Positions 59,945 to 64,000 of a DNA stretch of 64,000 nucleotides are shown here, in pieces (positions within the stretch are counted from its first letter, which is position 1; each line of letters starts with the position of its first letter). Origin of the DNA: JAQGMV01 sp963828715. Its GTDB lineage: Bacteria > Pseudomonadota > Gammaproteobacteria > Burkholderiales > SG8-41. The notes beneath the pieces are model-generated. The model worked only from the letters and a program-made list of their open reading frames with translations, made no database searches and was not told the origin of the DNA. Location: the NCBI GenBank assembly GCA_963828715.1, contig CAWHFX010000020.1:1-64000 (forward strand), in the 5' to 3' direction. Position numbers and translations under genes: made by a program.

Positions 59945-60787
59945 TCAGGTTGCGAGCTCCCGGTGACGCACGAGAACGCGGCCATGCCGAGCGCGGAAAT
60001 AGGAACCCAGCGTTTCCGCAAGGTAGACCGAACGATGCCTTCCGCCCGTGCAGCCGATGCCGACGGAGAGGTAACTGCGGCTGTCGTGATCGAAGCAGGG
60101 CAGCCATTCCTCTATGAAGCGCCGGATGTCCGCCAGCATCTTCGCGACGCCTTCGTCTCGTTCGAGAAACTGCACGACCGGAGCATCGCGTCCTGTATAC
60201 GGCCGCAGCCGCGGATCGTAGTGCGGATTCGGCAGACAGCGCACGTCGAACACCATATCGGTGTCCAGAGGCACACCGTGCTTGTAAGCGAACGATTCGA
60301 ACAGCAGCGTGAGCCCGGCGGTGGGCACCTGCACGAATTCGCGCACCCAGTTGCGCAGCGCGTGCGGGCTCAGCTCGCTCGTGTCGATGTGGTGGGAAAG
60401 ATTCGCGAACTGCTCCAGTATTTCGCGCTCCCGCGCGATCGATTCCGGCAGCGTGCGCTGACCATCCGCCAGAGGATGCCGTCTGCGCGTTTCGGAGAAG
60501 CGCTGAATCAGCGTGTCGTTCTTGGCATCGAGAAACAGGATCTTGATGTCCATATCGGCCGCGCGCAGCAAGGCGAGTTGCTGCGGCAGCGTTTCGAGCG
60601 TCTGTCCGCTGCGCACATCGATGCTGAGCGCGACGCGCAAGTGGCCCGCCTGCTCGAGGCATTTCACGAGATCGGGTACGAGGCTCACGGGAAGGTTATC
60701 GACGCAATAATAGCCTGCGTCCTCCAACGCATTCAGTGCAACGCTCTTGCCGGACCCGGAGAGGCCGGTGATCAGAACGAGCTGCAT
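59945..60787 (-). CDS. rapZ: RNase adapter RapZ
   Basis: RapZ binds small RNAs and GlmS control elements and recruits RNase E; it also has a P-loop. The 280-residue protein has the Walker A GLSGSGKSVALNALEDAGY, DNLPVSLV, KILFLDAKNDTLIQRFSETRR, SFAYKHGVPLDTDMVFDVRCL and SVGIGCTGGRHRSVYLAE. The last block is the conserved C-terminal site with His-Arg-Ser-Val. Length is normal. It lies 12 bases after hprK. Confidence 0.95.
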   Translation of the reverse strand: MQLVLITGLSGSGKSVALNALEDAGYYCVDNLPVSLVPDLVKCLEQAGHLRVALSIDVRSGQTLETLPQQLALLRAADMDIKILFLDAKNDTLIQRFSETRRRHPLADGQRTLPESIAREREILEQFANLSHHIDTSELSPHALRNWVREFVQVPTAGLTLLFESFAYKHGVPLDTDMVFDVRCLPNPHYDPRLRPYTGRDAPVVQFLERDEGVAKMLADIRRFIEEWLPCFDHDSRSYLSVGIGCTGGRHRSVYLAETLGSYFRARHGRVLVRHRELAT

Positions 60788-60799
60788 CTGCGCATCGCC

Positions 60800-61747
60800 T
60801 TACTGGTCTCCATTCATCTGCTGTGCCTGCCGCTCGATGAATTCGGTCGTGCTGTCGATGCCGCGGAACTGCAGCACGCGATTGCGTACGGCGGTCTCCG
60901 TCAGCACCGCAAGATTGCGACCGGCCGCGACGGGAATCGTCACCTTGCCGATCGGCACACCCATGATGTCCTCGCTTCCGGGACGCAGGGGCAGTCGTTC
61001 GAGTGGCGGCGCGAGGTCTGCCGCGCGGGCGGGTCGCTCGAGATGCACGATCAGCTTCAGGTTCTTGCGCGGCCGCAGCGCCGCTTCGCCGAAGACGCTG
61101 CGAATGTTGAGCACGCCCAGACCCCGCACTTCCAGAAAATCCCGCAACAACGCCGGGCACCTGCCCTCTATCGTTTCGGGGCCGATACGATAGAACTCGA
61201 CCACGTCGTCGGCGATCAGGCCGCTGCCACGGCTGATGAGCTCGAGACCGAGCTCGCTCTTGCCTACGCCGGACTCACCGGTGATGAGAACACCCATGCC
61301 GAGGACGTCGAGAAAAACACCGTGAGAAGTTACCGATTCCGCGAGCGCGCGCGCAAGATACGGACGCAGCATCCACATGAGCTCCACGCTCGTAAGCGGT
61401 GAGCGGAAAAGCGGTACGTGCGCGCTCTCGATCACCTCGTCGAGTATTGCAGGAACCGTGTCCATCCCGGCCGCGATGAAGCAGGCGAGCTCGCCTGCCG
61501 TGAGAGCCTCGAGCGTTTTGCGGCATACGGCGGGATCGAGCGATTCGAGATAACGGACTTCGCTCGGCCCGAGGACCTGGATCAGGTTCGGGTGGATGAA
61601 ATTGAGATGGCCGATGAGCCCCTTCGAGGCATCCCTGATGTGATGGCTATCGAGCTGTCTCGCGCCGCCGCCGCGGCCGCCCAACCACTCGAGCCTCAGC
61701 TTTTCGCGATTATCCTCAAACAGCCGGGCTATGCTGAGATGTGGCAT
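60800..61747 (-). CDS. hprK: HPr kinase/phosphorylase
   Basis: HprK phosphorylates and dephosphorylates HPr on a Ser. The 315-residue protein has an N-terminal domain (LFEDNREKLRLEWLGG, HPNLIQVLGPSEVRYLES) and the catalytic domain. The latter has the P-loop VLITGESGVGKSELGLELI, the HprK signature LEVRGLGVLNIRSVFGE and K-loop-like NRVLQFRGIDSTTEF. HprK together with a nitrogen-PTS EIIA is typical of betaproteobacteria. Its start overlaps the ptsN end. Confidence 0.95.
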   Translation of the reverse strand: MPHLSIARLFEDNREKLRLEWLGGRGGGARQLDSHHIRDASKGLIGHLNFIHPNLIQVLGPSEVRYLESLDPAVCRKTLEALTAGELACFIAAGMDTVPAILDEVIESAHVPLFRSPLTSVELMWMLRPYLARALAESVTSHGVFLDVLGMGVLITGESGVGKSELGLELISRGSGLIADDVVEFYRIGPETIEGRCPALLRDFLEVRGLGVLNIRSVFGEAALRPRKNLKLIVHLERPARAADLAPPLERLPLRPGSEDIMGVPIGKVTIPVAAGRNLAVLTETAVRNRVLQFRGIDSTTEFIERQAQQMNGDQ

Positions 61748-62201
61748 GGGGTTGCCATTCGACGATCAGTCGATGCAGCTCCGCGGCCGTAGGCGCCGCC
61801 AGAAGCTGCTCCCGGAACGGCTTGTCGCTGAACATCTGCGCGAGCTCCGACAGTATCTGCAGGTGCATATCGGTCGCGCGATCCGGGACCAGGAGCACGA
61901 AGATGAGGCTCACGTTCTGCGCATCGGGCGCGTCGAAGGGAATCGGCGCCCGCGTGCGTACGACGGCGCCGAGCGCTTCCTTGATCGTTTTGATGCGGCC
62001 GTGCGGGATGGCGATTCCCTGACCGAGTCCGGTCGAACCGAGCTTCTCGCGCGCGAACAGGCTGTCGAAAACTTCGCTGCGTGCGATGTTGTTGTTGTTT
62101 TCGAACAGCAGCCCCACCTGCTCGAATACGCGCTTCTTGCTCGACACGTCGAGGTCGATCATGACGTTTGAGTCCGGCAGGAGCTTGGAAACGAGGTTCA
62201 T
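61716..62201 (-). CDS. ptsN: Nitrogen-PTS EIIA protein PtsN
   Basis: PtsN is the EIIA-Ntr phosphocarrier of the nitrogen phosphotransferase system. The 161-residue protein has NVMIDLDVSSKKRVFEQVGL, FDSLFAREKLGSTGLGQG and GIAIPHGRIKT with the phospho-His. DAQNVSLIFVLLVPDRATDM and LQILSELAQMFSDKPFREQL follow. Normal length. Its 3' end overlaps hprK by 32 bases, which suggests coupled translation. Confidence 0.95.
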   Translation of the reverse strand: MNLVSKLLPDSNVMIDLDVSSKKRVFEQVGLLFENNNNIARSEVFDSLFAREKLGSTGLGQGIAIPHGRIKTIKEALGAVVRTRAPIPFDAPDAQNVSLIFVLLVPDRATDMHLQILSELAQMFSDKPFREQLLAAPTAAELHRLIVEWQPHATSQHSPAV

Positions 62202-62240
62202 TGCAGTACGGGGACGCCCGATCGGTCGACGCGCGGAGGG

Positions 62241-62567
62241 CTATTCGCCAGGTTGATGCTTGATCGCCTGACCGTCATGACGGTGGCCGCGGGTTTTCTC
62301 TTTGTGCTTGATGATGGTGCGGTCGAGCTTGTCCACCAGTCCGTCGATTGCCGCGTACATGTCGTCCGCCGAGCTTTCGCAGAAGATGTCCTTCCCGCGC
62401 ACGTGTACCGTCGCTTCGATTTTCTGCTGCAGTTTCTCGACCGACATGATTACATTCACATCGATCACGTTATCGAAATGATGCGTGATGCGCTGCAGTT
62501 TGGATGCGATGTACTCGCGTATGGCGGGGGTAATCGGAAGCTGATGCCCTGTCAGGTTCAGGTTCAT
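62241..62567 (-). CDS. hpf: Ribosome hibernation promoting factor HPF, short form
   Basis: HPF dimerises 70S ribosomes into inactive 100S particles in stationary phase. The 108-residue protein from 62567 has MNLNLTGHQLPITPAIREYI, KLQRITHHFDNVIDVNVIM and AATVHV-like HVRGKDIFCESSADDMYAAI. The last 20 residues (KHKEKTRGHRHDGQAIKHQP) are basic. The C-terminal dimerisation domain of the long form is absent. It sits between rpoN and ptsN as usual. Confidence 0.95.
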   Translation of the reverse strand: MNLNLTGHQLPITPAIREYIASKLQRITHHFDNVIDVNVIMSVEKLQQKIEATVHVRGKDIFCESSADDMYAAIDGLVDKLDRTIIKHKEKTRGHRHDGQAIKHQPGE

Positions 62568-62591
62568 GCGGGGCTCTCCTCTTGTTAACAA

Positions 62592-64000
62592 CTAAAGAGT
62601 CTTGCGCAAGTTTACCGGCAGAATCTGCAGTGACTCGCGGTATTTGGCGACCGTCCGCCGGGCGACCATGATGCCCTGCTGACCGAGTATTTCCGAGATC
62701 TGGCTGTCGCTCAAGGGCTTGCGCGAATTCTCGGCCCCGACGAGCTGCTTGATCAACGCGCGTATCGCGGTGCTCGAAGCGGCGCCGCCGCTTTCAGTGC
62801 CGACGTGGCTGCCGAAGAAATACTTCAACTCGAAAATCCCGCGCGGGGTGTGCATGAACTTCTGCGTGGTCACACGCGAGACAGTGGATTCGTGCAGGTC
62901 GAGGGCTTCGGCGATCTCGCGCAGCACGAGCGGCCGCATCGCCACTTCACCGTGCTCGAAAAAGTGCCGCTGGCGATCCACGATGGCCTGGGCGACGCGC
63001 AGAATCGTGTCGAAGCGCTGTTGCACGTTTTTGATGAGCCACTTGGCTTCCTGCAACTGACTCGCGAGTTGATGCGATCCCGAACTGCGGGCGCGCGCGA
63101 GGATATCGGCATACAGGCGATTGACACGCAGTTTCGGCATTGCCTCCGGGTTCAGAGAGGCAATCCAGGTACCCTTCACTTTTCTCACGATCACGTCGGG
63201 CACGACATAGCGCGTGTCATCCGCCGCGTACTCGCGGCCGGGCCGCGGATTGAGGCTCGTGATCAGTTTCTGCACGCCGCGCAGACATACATCATCGCAA
63301 CGGAGTGCTTTCTTGAGGCGCGTGTAGTCGCGTCCCGCGAGCGCCTCCAGATGGTTGCGCACGACCTCCAGCGCTTCCGTTCGGTAAGCCGTCGTCTCCG
63401 GCAGCGCGGTCAGCTGAAGGGCGAGGCATTCCGCCAGGTTGCGGGCACCCACGCCGGTCGGCTCGAAATGCTGCAGGTGCTTCAGCGCGATCTGCAGCTC
63501 TTCGAGTTCCACGCCGAGCTCTTCGGGCAGCATCGCCTGGATCTCGCCGAGGTCCTGCGCGAGATAACCGTCCTCGTCGAGCGACTCGATGACGAGCGTG
63601 ACGAGCGTGCGATCGCGGTCCGCGAGCTGGGTTAGCGTGAGCTGCGTGCCGAGGTGCTCGCGCAATGATGGGTTATCGGCAGCGAGCTGCGGGTATTCAT
63701 CGTCTTCCCGTGGGCTCCCATATCCTTCCGGCGATCCGAACACGTCGTTATCGGCACTCGGCGCGGCTTCCTCACTCTGCGTAACGGGTGTCTCGGTGAC
63801 ACGCTCCGTTGTAGTGCCACCGTTCATACCGGCCGGCAGGACCTCGACGTCGGCACCCCCCTCGTCACGTTCCAACAGCGGATTATCCTGGAGAAAGCGC
63901 TCCAGCTCCTGATTCAGCTCGAGCGTCGAAAGCTGGAGCAGCCGGATCGACTGCTGCAGCTGAGGCGTGAGGGCGAGGTGCTGAGAGAGGCGGAGTTGGA
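62592..64000 (-). CDS. rpoN: RNA polymerase sigma-54 factor (5' end outside window)
   Basis: RpoN directs polymerase to -24/-12 promoters that need AAA+ activators. The protein starts beyond the right edge; the visible part begins LRLSQHLALTPQLQQSIRLL (region I), followed by a Gln- and Asp/Glu-rich region II, the core-binding part, and the -12 contact HTH (VLREIAEALDLHESTVSRVT). The RpoN box ARRTVAKYRE (-24 recognition) is at 62640-62670, and the protein ends at LPVNLRKTL. It is intact over at least 469 residues and heads rpoN-hpf-ptsN-hprK-rapZ. Confidence 0.95.
   Translation of the reverse strand, partial: QLRLSQHLALTPQLQQSIRLLQLSTLELNQELERFLQDNPLLERDEGGADVEVLPAGMNGGTTTERVTETPVTQSEEAAPSADNDVFGSPEGYGSPREDDEYPQLAADNPSLREHLGTQLTLTQLADRDRTLVTLVIESLDEDGYLAQDLGEIQAMLPEELGVELEELQIALKHLQHFEPTGVGARNLAECLALQLTALPETTAYRTEALEVVRNHLEALAGRDYTRLKKALRCDDVCLRGVQKLITSLNPRPGREYAADDTRYVVPDVIVRKVKGTWIASLNPEAMPKLRVNRLYADILARARSSGSHQLASQLQEAKWLIKNVQQRFDTILRVAQAIVDRQRHFFEHGEVAMRPLVLREIAEALDLHESTVSRVTTQKFMHTPRGIFELKYFFGSHVGTESGGAASSTAIRALIKQLVGAENSRKPLSDSQISEILGQQGIMVARRTVAKYRESLQILPVNLRKTL

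Noticed and set aside
1..64000. CRISPR arrays, insertion sequences, integrases, prophage or toxin-antitoxin pairs
   Set aside because: I looked for regularly spaced repeats, transposase motifs and phage genes and saw none.

Overview
The window looks like two unrelated genomes joined near position 6,538. Bases 1 to about 6,537 are very GC-rich and carry an actinobacterial gene set, probably of the class Thermoleophilia. It contains tsaB, a secreted protein, tsaE, family-4 uracil-DNA glycosylase, an FmdB-type zinc ribbon, a DUF2520 oxidoreductase, panC-panD-panB, a class III nucleotide cyclase and a hexapeptide acyltransferase. Nearly every gene there is broken by one-base indels. From about 6,538 to the end the sequence is betaproteobacterial, most likely Burkholderiales or a relative. 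The evidence is the gene orders yicC-gmk-rpoZ-spoT, rph-rdgB-hemW, thiS-thiG-trmB and rpoN-hpf-ptsN-hprK-rapZ, plus two Bug/TctC solute-binding proteins and an Anr-type regulator. Indels persist in spoT, hemW, trmB, one tctC and a cytochrome gene, then disappear after about 24 kb. I read this as poor consensus quality towards the left end of the contig, not as gene decay.

Layout of the betaproteobacterial part. 6.5-19.8 kb: the end of a GlrR-like sigma-54 activator, two small envelope proteins, stringent-response and RNA/nucleotide housekeeping genes, and thiamine genes interrupted by a tctC gene. 20-27.5 kb: a TonB receptor, then a tightly overlapping operon of three multiheme c-type cytochrome genes around a ba3-type (family B) oxidase that includes a 54-residue IIa-like subunit, then tRNA-Gly(CCC). 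28-31 kb: a glycosyltransferase and a hybrid histidine kinase. 31-57 kb: a microaerobic island with ccoI-ccoS, NnrU, a GNAT-fused acyl-CoA synthetase, a NarX/NarL-like two-component pair, a lone receiver overlapping an Fe-S FNR/Anr regulator, universal stress proteins, alanine dehydrogenase, a Zn alcohol dehydrogenase, several small orphan proteins, hemN, a beta-CASP nuclease-like protein and ccoNOQP-ccoGH. 57-64 kb: mutY, 5-FTHF cyclo-ligase, a LON-domain protein and rapZ-hprK-ptsN-hpf-rpoN (rpoN runs off the right edge).

The main biological theme is control of low-oxygen respiration. I find ten 14-bp FNR/Anr-like boxes (TTGAT-N4-ATCAA type) between 31.1 and 50.7 kb. They lie upstream of ccoI, two usp genes, ald, hemN, ccoN, the alcohol dehydrogenase and several uncharacterised small genes. 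The regulator encoded in the middle of the island has the four FNR cluster cysteines and the matching recognition helix. This looks like a physically clustered Anr regulon, and the unknown genes under these boxes are the best candidates for undescribed low-oxygen functions. I see no CRISPR array, rRNA, insertion sequence or prophage.
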